Shown here one piece after another: positions 16,900-24,417 of a DNA stretch of 64,000 nt. This stretch comes from Thermovirga lienii DSM 17291 (lineage in GTDB: Bacteria > Synergistota > Synergistia > Synergistales > Thermovirgaceae). Below the pieces are notes generated by a model. The model worked only from the letters and a program-made list of their open reading frames with translations. It was not told where the DNA came from and searched no databases. Both the position numbers and the translations under genes were made by a program. Numbering within the stretch: the first letter of the stretch is position 1; each line of letters begins with the position of its first letter. The stretch lies in assembly GCA_000233775.1 (NCBI GenBank), contig CP003096.1, forward strand, positions 1-64,000, written 5' to 3'.

Positions 16900-18552
16900 A
16901 TGGGAAAGAGAGAACTTTCTAGGCAAGGGGTGTTTTTATTTACGCTTTTGGCGGCAATCTTCCTTCTGTCGGGCGTGGCTTTGGCTTCTGAAGCGAAACA
17001 GGTTGATTTTGGGGCGTTGTCCCTTTTGCCGCCTGTGATCGCCATAACCCTGTGTATAGTTACCAGGGAGGTCATACCTTCTCTTTTCATAGGCATATGG
17101 GTGGCCGGGACCATGCTTGCAGGATGGAATCCCGTAATGGGCTTTGGAAAGGCCGTGGAGTCTCTATGGAACAACCTGGGGGACCCGTGGTCGGCAAGGA
17201 TAGTCCTTACAAGCCTCACCATGGGAGGCCTCGTGGGAATAATGAAGATAGGCGGAGGCATCGACGCCATAGTTGGATGGATAACGTCCAAGATCAAAAG
17301 CTCAAAGAGCGCCCAAGTTTTCACCATGCTGGCAGGATTCATAATATTTTTCGAAGATTACGTTAACACCTTGGTGGTTGGAACTACCATGACTCCTATT
17401 ACTGAAAAATATAAGATCTCCAAGGAAAAGCTCTCCTATCTAGTTGACTCCACAGCGGCCCCTGTGGCCTGTATTGCTGGTATATCCTCGTGGATAGCCT
17501 ACATGGTGGGTCAAATAGGGACCCAGTTCAATGACCTGGGTATAGCCTTTTCACCGTACCTTGCGTATCTTAAGTCCATCCCCTTTGTTTTGTATAACAT
17601 ATTGGCCTTGGTGTTGATGGCCATGGTGGTCTTCTCCGGTAGGGATTTTGGGCCCATGCTAAAGGCAGAAATAAGGGCAAGAAAGACCGGAAAGGTCCTA
17701 AGAGATGGAGCTCAGCCGTTGATAAACCCCAACCAGGTGCAGGAAGGGCCAGATTCGGAAACTCCAAGGAGAGTAATAAATTTCGTGCTGCCTTTGGCCA
17801 CGTTGGTGGGGCTCATTTTCACCCTGCTTCTTGTAACCGGGGGATGGCCTAGTGTAGGAGTGGCAGAGGCCATAGGTGAAGGAAGCAGCTCCAAGGCCCT
17901 TGTATGGGGAGCCTTTGGATCGGTGTTCGTAACCCTTATATTCTACAGACTGCAGGGGATTTCAACGTGGAACAAGCTTTTCAGGGGCTATATGGAAGGA
18001 ATGAGATCCATATTCTACGGAACGCTGATTTTGATCTTTGCCTGGGGAATAGGTTCTGCAGTGAAGCAGGTTGGAACTGCCAAATTCATAGTTTCTCTCA
18101 CCCATGACGTTTTAGCCATAGGGTGGGTTCCATTGATAACCTTCGTTACCGGGGCCATCGTTTCTTTCTGCACGGGAACTTCCTATGGAACCATGGCGGT
18201 TTTGATGCCCATAGTGTTGCCCCTGGTGCATGCCATCGCATCAAATCAGGGCATAGATCCCATGCCTTACATTATTCCCACCATAGGGGCTGTATTGGCT
18301 GGAGCTGTATGGGGTGATCACTGTAGCCCCATTTCCGATACGACTATAATGTCCTCCATGTTTACTGGTTCAGACCACATGGACCACGTAACCACGCAGA
18401 TTCCCTATGCCCTTTTGGCTGCATTGGGAGCTATTGCCGGGTACGCAGGCTTTGCGTTGGGACTGCCAGCTTTGGTGAATTTGGCCATAGGTATAGGGGT
18501 TGTTTTCATCGTATTCAGAGGGATATCCAAGCCTGTAGAGTTGGAAGGCTAA
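16900..18552 (+). CDS. NhaC-family Na+/H+ antiporter-like transporter
   Basis: A 550-aa polytopic membrane protein of the NhaC/ion-transporter superfamily group. It has a hydrophobic N-terminal helix ending around ALASEA, then about 11 further helices. Motifs include FFEDYVNTLVVGTTMTPI, SFCTGTSYGTMAVLMPI and GAVWGDHCSPISDTTIMSS, all typical of NhaC-type carriers. ATG 16900 has GGAGGAG 5 nt upstream, so the 12 extra upstream codons are rejected. Relatives exchange Na+ for H+, malate or amino acids. Closeness to the FCD regulator and AOR suggests possible organic-acid exchange, which is inference. Confidence 0.88.
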   Translation: MGKRELSRQGVFLFTLLAAIFLLSGVALASEAKQVDFGALSLLPPVIAITLCIVTREVIPSLFIGIWVAGTMLAGWNPVMGFGKAVESLWNNLGDPWSARIVLTSLTMGGLVGIMKIGGGIDAIVGWITSKIKSSKSAQVFTMLAGFIIFFEDYVNTLVVGTTMTPITEKYKISKEKLSYLVDSTAAPVACIAGISSWIAYMVGQIGTQFNDLGIAFSPYLAYLKSIPFVLYNILALVLMAMVVFSGRDFGPMLKAEIRARKTGKVLRDGAQPLINPNQVQEGPDSETPRRVINFVLPLATLVGLIFTLLLVTGGWPSVGVAEAIGEGSSSKALVWGAFGSVFVTLIFYRLQGISTWNKLFRGYMEGMRSIFYGTLILIFAWGIGSAVKQVGTAKFIVSLTHDVLAIGWVPLITFVTGAIVSFCTGTSYGTMAVLMPIVLPLVHAIASNQGIDPMPYIIPTIGAVLAGAVWGDHCSPISDTTIMSSMFTGSDHMDHVTTQIPYALLAALGAIAGYAGFALGLPALVNLAIGIGVVFIVFRGISKPVELEG

Positions 18553-18567
18553 ATGATGCTCTTTGAA

Positions 18568-18597
18568 GGAGGGCCTTTACTGGCCCTCCTCTTTTTT
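18568..18597. terminator. Terminator between convergent antiporter and K+ channel genes
   Basis: Arms GGAGGGCC (18568-18575) and GGCCCTCC (18582-18589) with a 6-nt loop, followed by TCTTTTTT on the plus strand. It overlaps the 3' end of the minus-strand channel gene. Confidence 0.8.
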
Positions 18598-19599
18598 GGG
18601 TTTTAGCTTTGCCACGTCGCTTTTCAGCTTTGCCATCATTGCCCTCTCTCCGAAGACTATTAGCTCGTCGTTTTCCTCCAATAATAGATGCCCAGGAGGA
18701 TTGTAGATAAGCGAACCATCCTGTTTCTTTATGGCTATCACGATGGCGTTGTACTTGGACCGCAAAGGGGCCTCTGCCAGGGTAGTATTTATTAGAGGGT
18801 TGTTTTCTTCCAGGCGAATGGAACTGAAATCTATGTCTATTTCCTTGGAGATATTGACCAGTTCCAGAAAGTCAGCGACGGAGGGTTGAACTGAGGACCT
18901 TGCTATGGCTGCAGCCCCCGCTATCACTGGGCTTACTACCTTGTCAGCGCCAGCCTTGTAGAGGATCTTGCTTGATTGAGCGTCGCTTGCTCGGGCGATG
19001 GCTCGTATCTTGGGGTTGAGGGACTTGGCGGTCAGTATTACGTAGACATTGTCAGAATCGTCGGTAAGTGCGGCTATTATTCCTTTGGCGTTCTCTACGT
19101 AAACGCTCTTCAAAGCTTCTTCGTTCCTTGCGTCGCCCTGCTGGGCTATCCAACCTTGCTCCCTTGCCCATGCTACCTTTCGCTCCGCTATCTCTAAAAC
19201 GATGAACGGCACGCCATCCCTCTGCAGGTGGCGAGCCACTTCTTCACCAATTTTCCCGATGCCACATATTATCCAGTGGTTTTTTATCTTGTCCATTTTT
19301 ATTTTCCTCCTCCTGCCCATGACAGATAAAAGCCGGTCCAAAACCAAATATCGGGCCGCTTGGGTCAAGGCGTAGCCAGCGGACCCTATACCCACGATGA
19401 CCAAAATTATCACAAAAATTTTCCCAGCCTCCGTAAGCCCCTCAGGTGCACTGTAGCCTATGGTCGTAAGGGTTATAACTGCATAGAACGCCGAATCTAC
19501 CCAGTCCAGTCCGACTATGTAATGAAATCCTAAGGCTCCGGCAAAGAAGATGAAAAAGAAAGCCAAAAGCCAATGCCAGCCATGTCTTAAATTATCCAA
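18577..19599 (-). CDS. Two-helix potassium channel with RCK (TrkA-N/TrkA-C) domains
   Basis: A 340-aa channel subunit: helix 1 (about 10-29), pore loop with filter TTIGYS at 45-50, helix 2 (about 62-84), an RCK/TrkA-N Rossmann domain with GIGKIGEEVARHL and GDARNEEAL, and a TrkA-C domain at the end (NPPGHLLLEENDELIVFG). It would conduct K+ under nucleotide or ligand control. The filter ends in Ser where GYG is canonical. TTG 19599 was chosen because GGGGGG lies 6 nt upstream and no in-frame ATG fits. It is divergent from xthA, 68 nt away. Confidence 0.86.
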   Translation of the reverse strand: MDNLRHGWHWLLAFFFIFFAGALGFHYIVGLDWVDSAFYAVITLTTIGYSAPEGLTEAGKIFVIILVIVGIGSAGYALTQAARYLVLDRLLSVMGRRRKIKMDKIKNHWIICGIGKIGEEVARHLQRDGVPFIVLEIAERKVAWAREQGWIAQQGDARNEEALKSVYVENAKGIIAALTDDSDNVYVILTAKSLNPKIRAIARASDAQSSKILYKAGADKVVSPVIAGAAAIARSSVQPSVADFLELVNISKEIDIDFSSIRLEENNPLINTTLAEAPLRSKYNAIVIAIKKQDGSLIYNPPGHLLLEENDELIVFGERAMMAKLKSDVAKLKPKKEEGQ

Positions 19600-19667
19600 A
19601 CAAATCCCCCCAAATCTTAGGGATAAAGTAGAATTATTATAAATGTTCACGAAAAGAGGTGTCCAAG

Positions 19668-20456
19668 TTGGGAATGAAGAAGATAGCAACATTCAATGTC
19701 AACTCGGTTAGAAGCAGGTTGCATATATTGGAAAGATGGTTAAATGATACCAACATAGACATTCTTTGTCTTCAGGAGACCAAAACGGAGGATGCCACCT
19801 TTCCTAGCGAATTTTTCCACCAGAAGGGATTCCAAGTTTTTTACTGTGGAGAGAAGGCCTACAACGGTGTGGCCGTAGCGTCCAAGGAAAAGCCTGCTTG
19901 GGTCTCCTTCGGATTGGGGGATGGATTGCTTCCCGATGGTCGAACTCGCATGGTTCATTGTCTTTTTGGAGACGACCTGCACTTGATAAACCTCTATGTT
20001 CCTCAGGGCAAAGCATTGGATCATCCTGATTACGAAATGAAGCTCAAGTTTTTCGACAGGTTGCTGAAGTATTTGGATAAGAATTTCACTCCCGAAAGCA
20101 AGATAATAGTAGTAGGAGATCTTAACGTTGCACCAACGGATATGGATGTAACCAATCCCGACAACAAGAGAAACCACGTTTGCTTTCACGAGGACGTAAA
20201 AAAAGCCTTTAACTCGCTCCTGGAGTGGGGTTTTGTGGACGTCTTCAGGAAGCATAGGCCAGGGGAAGGGGAGTTTTCCTTTTGGGATTACAGAGTTAAA
20301 AATGCCCTCGAAAGAAACATAGGTTGGAGGATAGATCATCTGTTGGCTACAAAGCCAGTTGCGGAAAGGTCTAAGGACGCGTACGTCGCCAGGGAGCTCA
20401 GAGCTTGGGAAAAGCCATCGGACCATGCGCCTGTTGTGGGTAAGTTTGAATTATAA
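19668..20456 (+). CDS. xthA: Exodeoxyribonuclease III
   Basis: AP endonuclease and 3'-5' exonuclease for base-excision repair, 262 aa. It has the metal-binding ATFNVNSVRSR start, the LQETKTED motif carrying the catalytic Glu, GDLNVAPTDMDV, and the terminal SDHAPVVGKF containing the catalytic His. I chose TTG 19668 (MGMKKIATF) because AGAGGTG lies 6 nt upstream. GTG 19659 overlaps that site and ATG 19674 is slightly too far. The gene precedes the DnaA-box cluster. Confidence 0.94.
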   Translation: MGMKKIATFNVNSVRSRLHILERWLNDTNIDILCLQETKTEDATFPSEFFHQKGFQVFYCGEKAYNGVAVASKEKPAWVSFGLGDGLLPDGRTRMVHCLFGDDLHLINLYVPQGKALDHPDYEMKLKFFDRLLKYLDKNFTPESKIIVVGDLNVAPTDMDVTNPDNKRNHVCFHEDVKKAFNSLLEWGFVDVFRKHRPGEGEFSFWDYRVKNALERNIGWRIDHLLATKPVAERSKDAYVARELRAWEKPSDHAPVVGKFEL

Positions 20457-20485
20457 ACAAATAAATAGATAGCTGTTTATCAAGT

Positions 20486-20518
20486 TAATCCACATATCCA
20501 CATTTTTGTTGTGGATAA
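20486..20518. promoter_or_regulatory. Compact DnaA-box cluster about 19 kb from oriC
   Basis: TAATCCACA (20486-20494) and ATATCCACA (20494-20502) share a base and are followed by a perfect inverted box TGTGGATAA (20510-20518): three box-like sites in 33 bp, in an 87-bp gap between xthA and a permease gene. It could titrate DnaA, control the downstream permease, or link repair/transport genes to replication. Only the sites themselves are seen. Confidence 0.6.
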
Positions 20519-20543
20519 AAATAAAATTGCAGGGGTGTAGAAG

Positions 20544-21029
20544 GTGTATTTCTTGTATGGTCTAACCGCATTGGCTCTTTTGGTATCTTTCATATGTGAC
20601 CGGGAGAAGACGTATAGGGGCATAAGTGTAGGGTTCAATAAATTGGTGAAGGTAACGCCTCCTATTCTTCTCATGGTTTGTCTTGTATCGGTGGCTTTGT
20701 TTTTCGTGAACGACCAGTTGGTGGCTCGTCTGCTTGGAGAAAGCCAAGGGGGTAAGGTCTTGGGGATGTTTTTGGCGTCTATTTTGGGCTCTATAACGTT
20801 GATGCCTGGGTTCGTAGCTTTTCCCTTGTGTGGAGCCTTATTGTCCAAGGGTGTTCCGTACATGGTTTTATCGGCCTTCACTACTACATTGATGATGGTG
20901 GGGGTCCTTACCGTACCCTTAGAGAAGAAGTACTTTGGCATGAAGGTAACGATAATAAGAAATTCCGCAAGCTTTTTTATAGCTTTGATTGTGGCCTTGA
21001 TGACGGGCCTTTTCTTTGGGGAGATCTAG
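20544..21029 (+). CDS. Half-size permease, first of a pair (COG0701/DUF318-like)
   Basis: A 161-aa membrane protein with about 5 hydrophobic segments, GTG start. The segment SITLMPGFVAFPLCGALLSK resembles the conserved core repeat of DUF318-type permeases, which in most bacteria are single proteins of about 300 aa with two such halves. Here the next gene encodes the matching second half, so the two probably form one heteromeric transporter. The substrate is unknown. A nucleoside-recognition/spore-maturation-like identity is an alternative. It follows the DnaA-box cluster by 25 nt. Confidence 0.6.
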   Translation: MYFLYGLTALALLVSFICDREKTYRGISVGFNKLVKVTPPILLMVCLVSVALFFVNDQLVARLLGESQGGKVLGMFLASILGSITLMPGFVAFPLCGALLSKGVPYMVLSAFTTTLMMVGVLTVPLEKKYFGMKVTIIRNSASFFIALIVALMTGLFFGEI

Positions 21030-21031
21030 CG

Positions 21032-21541
21032 ATGAAGGTCGTGAGTGTAAAAACCTTGGGATTAGTCCTTTATGTGGCCTTTTTGGTCATCTCTTTATTT
21101 GTAGGATTTGAGCCGGGGAGGGAAATGAGTCATACCTTCCTGGCTTTTCTGGTAAATATGCTCAAAATTCTTCCTTTTGCCTTTGTGCTCATTGGTCTTT
21201 TCGAGGTATGGGTGAAAAAGGAGACTGTGGAGAGACACCTGGGAAGAAAATCAGGTTTACTAGGTTATGTTTGGGCTATTTTGCTTGCCGGGTCCACTGT
21301 TGGAGGCTTGTATGTGGCCTTCCCGGTGGCCCATTCTTTATATAGCAAGGGTGCAAAGCTGGGAGTAGTCTTTACCTACGTGGGAGCTTCGGCCATCTGT
21401 AGAGTTCCTATGACCATATACGAAGCATCCTTCATGGGGATAAAGTTTACTGCCATAAGGTTTTTGGTCTCCTTGCCTCTTTTGGTTCTTTTCTCCATGG
21501 CTTTGGAGGCTTATTTGGAAAGAAAAAACTACAGGATGTGA
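21032..21541 (+). CDS. Half-size permease, second of a pair (COG0701/DUF318-like)
   Basis: A 169-aa membrane protein with about 5 hydrophobic segments. Its core GSTVGGLYVAFPVAHSLYSK mirrors the AFPLCGALLSKG segment of the preceding gene, indicating that the two are homologous halves. ATG 21032 lies 2 nt after the upstream stop, with GGGGAG 7 nt ahead. The longer open frame upstream only overlaps the first gene. Expected role: partner subunit in a small-molecule or metal-related efflux permease, by family inference only. Confidence 0.6.
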   Translation: MKVVSVKTLGLVLYVAFLVISLFVGFEPGREMSHTFLAFLVNMLKILPFAFVLIGLFEVWVKKETVERHLGRKSGLLGYVWAILLAGSTVGGLYVAFPVAHSLYSKGAKLGVVFTYVGASAICRVPMTIYEASFMGIKFTAIRFLVSLPLLVLFSMALEAYLERKNYRM

Positions 21542-21558
21542 TTAGGAGGTAAGAAAAG

Positions 21559-22731
21559 ATGAGGATAGGCGAAATTGGGGCACTTATAGATCAGGACGAG
21601 CTTGTGAGGCTTACGGCTGAAAGCCTGCGGATAAATACGGTAAATCCGCCGGGTAACGAAAGACCATTGGCGGAGTTTTTCGCGGAGAAGATGGAAGAGC
21701 TGGGCCTTGATGTCTACCTTCGCCCCATTGGAGAAAACAGGGCAAACGTAGTTGGGATTTTGAGGGGAAATGGCAAGAAGAAAGCTTTGCTGTACAACGG
21801 CCATCTAGATACGGTTCCACCTGGAGATGTGAGATGGGAACACGACCCCTTTTCTGGAGCGATCGTGGGAAACAGGATTTATGGTCGAGGGGCTTCCGAT
21901 ATGAAATCTGGTCTTGCGGCCATGATCATTGCCGCAGCGGCATTGAAGAGGGCGAACGTAGAGCTCGCAGGGGACCTCGTAATTGCCGGAACGGCGGGCG
22001 AAGAAGTGGACAGCGTTGGGGCCAAGGCTCTACTTGACGACGAAAATATGCCTGCGGTTGGGGCTATATTGATCGGAGAACCTAGCGGCAACGAGCTCTA
22101 CATAGCGGAAAAAGGGGCGCTGTGGCTTAGAGTGGTGGCCCTTGGGAAGACTGCCCACGGCTCCATGCCCGATGCGGGAATAAATGCGATCTTGCATATG
22201 AAGGAATTTATAGACCAACTGTGTTCTTACGAGTTTAAGTTTCAAAAGCACCCCCTCCTGGGAGCTCCTACCTTGAATATAGGCACCATAAGAGGAGGCA
22301 TAAAGACCAACGTGGTTCCAGACCGCTGCGAGGTCACCGTTGACATAAGGACGGTACCAGGGATGAATCACGGAGAAATCCTGGCTGATTTTAGGTCCAT
22401 AGTAGAAAAGATGAAGGGGAAAAACCCAGACATTGATATATCCATAATGGTGGAAAACGACAGGCCTTCCGTGGAAACTAACGAAGGGCATGAGCTCGTG
22501 AAGCTTGCGCAGAAGGTTGGGGAGGAGGTTTTCGGGAGAGAATTGGTGCCAGGGGGTGTCAATTACTACACTGATGGGGCAGTCTTCGTGCCTGAGACAG
22601 GCTTACCCATGGTGATTTTAGGGCCCGGTGAGGCAAGATTGGCCCATCAACCCAACGAGTATGTGGAGATAGATAAGCTCATAAAAGCTGCTGAATTTTA
22701 CGGGGCTTTTGCTGTAAAATATTTAATGTAG
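21559..22731 (+). CDS. M20 family peptidase (ArgE/DapE-like)
   Basis: A 390-aa zinc amidohydrolase of the ArgE/DapE/carboxypeptidase group. Metal and catalytic motifs are LLYNGHLDTVPPG near residue 75, YGRGASDMKSG near 110, AGTAGEEVDSVG near 146 and GEPSGNELY near 175, with a dimerisation lid around GKTAHGSMPDAGINAI. It may deacylate N-acyl amino acids or cleave dipeptides; the substrate cannot be fixed from sequence. AGGAGG with 8-nt spacing precedes ATG 21559. It lies 17 nt after the permease pair, so co-transcription is possible. Confidence 0.9.
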   Translation: MRIGEIGALIDQDELVRLTAESLRINTVNPPGNERPLAEFFAEKMEELGLDVYLRPIGENRANVVGILRGNGKKKALLYNGHLDTVPPGDVRWEHDPFSGAIVGNRIYGRGASDMKSGLAAMIIAAAALKRANVELAGDLVIAGTAGEEVDSVGAKALLDDENMPAVGAILIGEPSGNELYIAEKGALWLRVVALGKTAHGSMPDAGINAILHMKEFIDQLCSYEFKFQKHPLLGAPTLNIGTIRGGIKTNVVPDRCEVTVDIRTVPGMNHGEILADFRSIVEKMKGKNPDIDISIMVENDRPSVETNEGHELVKLAQKVGEEVFGRELVPGGVNYYTDGAVFVPETGLPMVILGPGEARLAHQPNEYVEIDKLIKAAEFYGAFAVKYLM

Positions 22732-22767
22732 AATGCATACCACACAGCTTAAGGAGGTTGGTCCAAG

Positions 22768-23463
22768 GTGAAAAAGCTTGGCTTGGTTGGAGGCATAGGA
22801 CCTGAATCTACGGTTCATTACTACAAGGGGATAATTCAGGGATTTCGAGAAAGGACGGGGAAAGATGCCTATCCTTTGATGATAATAGACAGCTTAGACC
22901 TTGCAGAGATGTACGATCTGGCTGCGGCAAAGGATTGGGAGATTTTTTCTCAAAGGCTCATAGATTCTGTGAAGCGATTGAGTGCCGGCGGGGCAGAGTT
23001 CGCTGCTATGGCTGCTAATACGGCCCACATAGTTTTTGAGAAGGTTCAGGCAGAGTCTCCTCTGCCCCTTGTAAGCATCGTGGAGGAGACTTGCAAGGCC
23101 GCCAAGAAGGAAAATTTCAAGAAGGTTATAATCTTTGGAACGGGTTTTACCATGAGCAGTGGCCTTTATACGGAGAAATTTTTGGAGTATGGGATAGAGG
23201 CCATAGTTCCCGAGGCAGAGGATCAAAGGGCGATTCACAACATAATTTTCCCTAACCTCGAGGCAGGAATTGTCCTCCCCGAGGAGAAGGAAAAGATATT
23301 GGAAATAGCCAATAGGATGATTCATCAAAAAGGTGGAGAGGCTTTAGTTTTGGGATGTACCGAACTTCCCCTCATCATCAAGGAAGAAGATCTGGAGGTA
23401 CCCATCTTGGATACCACTCAGATCCACATAGAGGCCATACTGGATTATTATATGCTTGGATAA
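22768..23463 (+). CDS. Aspartate/glutamate racemase family protein with one catalytic Cys replaced
   Basis: A 231-aa member of the Asp/Glu racemase family, GTG start after AAGGAGG. It opens with the family signature KLGLVGGIGPESTVHYY. The second catalytic cysteine is present in VLGCTEL (Cys197), but the first motif reads AANTAH, giving Ala at position 83 where two-base racemases have CNTAH. The protein may therefore racemise in one direction, act on a different substrate or be a different isomerase. It follows an M20 peptidase, fitting amino-acid turnover. Confidence 0.85.
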   Translation: MKKLGLVGGIGPESTVHYYKGIIQGFRERTGKDAYPLMIIDSLDLAEMYDLAAAKDWEIFSQRLIDSVKRLSAGGAEFAAMAANTAHIVFEKVQAESPLPLVSIVEETCKAAKKENFKKVIIFGTGFTMSSGLYTEKFLEYGIEAIVPEAEDQRAIHNIIFPNLEAGIVLPEEKEKILEIANRMIHQKGGEALVLGCTELPLIIKEEDLEVPILDTTQIHIEAILDYYMLG

Positions 23464-23489
23464 GGTAATTTGATGTTCCAACGGGCAGG

Positions 23490-23521
23490 AGCGGGCGGCC
23501 AGCTTTTAAGGTCCGTCCGCT
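23490..23521. terminator. Weak terminator-like hairpin between convergent genes
   Basis: AGCGGGCGG (23490-23498) pairs with CCGTCCGCT (23513-23521), with one G-T pair. Only a short T run follows and the loop contains the minus-strand stop codon. Confidence 0.35.
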
Positions 23522-24228
23522 TTCATTATAGGACACCCTCCGATTTGAAAGTAGCCACAACCTTCTTTAAGGCAAGGCTTGCACCTTTTTTCCGATGTCT
23601 TTAGTTCCACTTCATTTTCGCTGAACAAGAAAAGGCAAAACCCGGACTTCATGGGGTACAAGGGCTCCTTGGAGGTGGGACTTGTCCCTTCTGCGCCCCT
23701 TCTTTTTGCCGAGGTATGAAAAAGGGCCAGCATCTCAGAAAGGATTTTTTCTTCCCCAGTGGGGTAATGTTCTGCTGAATAGAGTCCGAGGGGTATGGCG
23801 ATTTCTTTTTCTATGAAATTTCTTACCCTTTCCTTTGCCTCCGCAAGAGCCATGGTTCCCAAAGCGTCCAAAATGAGAGCCTCCACTGCCTGTCCTGATG
23901 CTGCAAGATGTGAGGCATGCTCTTCAAGCTTAGGCCCTATGGTCCAAAAAGACGCTGCAGCACATATGAAAAACCCATCACTAGGCAGGGTAAAAAACTT
24001 ATGCAGACCTTCCTGGTCCAGAAGGATAACCCGAGCAAAGGGATCAAGCAGTGCCTCTTTTAGACTGTTCTGCCAAAGGCTGATAAAAACCTCGAACCTT
24101 TCCCGGAGGGAAGCGCTTTTATCGTAATAAGGCCTGAGGTTATTTCCTTGAGGTGCAATAAACTCCGACGTGTGTACTCTTTTTGTGTCAACCAGTAAAC
24201 CAGATCTGTTTTCGAAGAAAATTTTCAC
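23506..24228 (-). CDS. MetH-activation-domain-like protein with C-terminal Cys motif
   Basis: A 240-aa protein. The centre (ASFWTIGPKLEEHASHL, then ALILDALGTMALAEA) resembles the activation domain of B12-dependent methionine synthase, found as a stand-alone protein in anaerobes; the YSAEHYPTGEEK stretch may match its SAM-binding region. The tail carries Cys216, 219, 224 and 232 (C-x2-C-x4-C-x7-C), a plausible iron-sulfur or metal site. No methyltransferase gene is adjacent, but a corrinoid-activator-like ASKHA protein lies 2.1 kb away. Proposed role, by inference: reductive reactivation of a corrinoid protein. It is divergent from the dehydrogenase at 24418. Confidence 0.65.
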   Translation of the reverse strand: MKIFFENRSGLLVDTKRVHTSEFIAPQGNNLRPYYDKSASLRERFEVFISLWQNSLKEALLDPFARVILLDQEGLHKFFTLPSDGFFICAAASFWTIGPKLEEHASHLAASGQAVEALILDALGTMALAEAKERVRNFIEKEIAIPLGLYSAEHYPTGEEKILSEMLALFHTSAKRRGAEGTSPTSKEPLYPMKSGFCLFLFSENEVELKTSEKRCKPCLKEGCGYFQIGGCPIMKADGP

Positions 24229-24339
24229 CCTTTGAGCTCCCTTTACAAAACACTCTTCCCCGCCAAGCGCCGAGGATATGAGGATTTTATCAGGACTTTC
24301 AAGGCAAGGTCCATAAATTTATTTTAAAACTTTTGGACG

Positions 24340-24393
24340 TTGACCGGATGCCATCATAAGGTATAATAACTATGTATTCAAAATATGTATACA
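24340..24393 (+). promoter_or_regulatory. Promoter and TGTATACA palindrome before the dehydrogenase gene
   Basis: TTGACC (24340-24345) and TATAAT (24362-24367) with 16-nt spacing form a good sigma-70-type promoter. A perfect palindrome TGTATACA follows at 24386-24393, and TATGTAT is repeated at 24371 and 24384. GntR/FCD regulators often bind GT-N(2-3)-AC sites, and such a regulator is encoded downstream at 25678. The pairing is inferred. Confidence 0.55.
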
Positions 24394-24417
24394 CAAACGT
24401 TCAAGGAGGTAGGGTGC

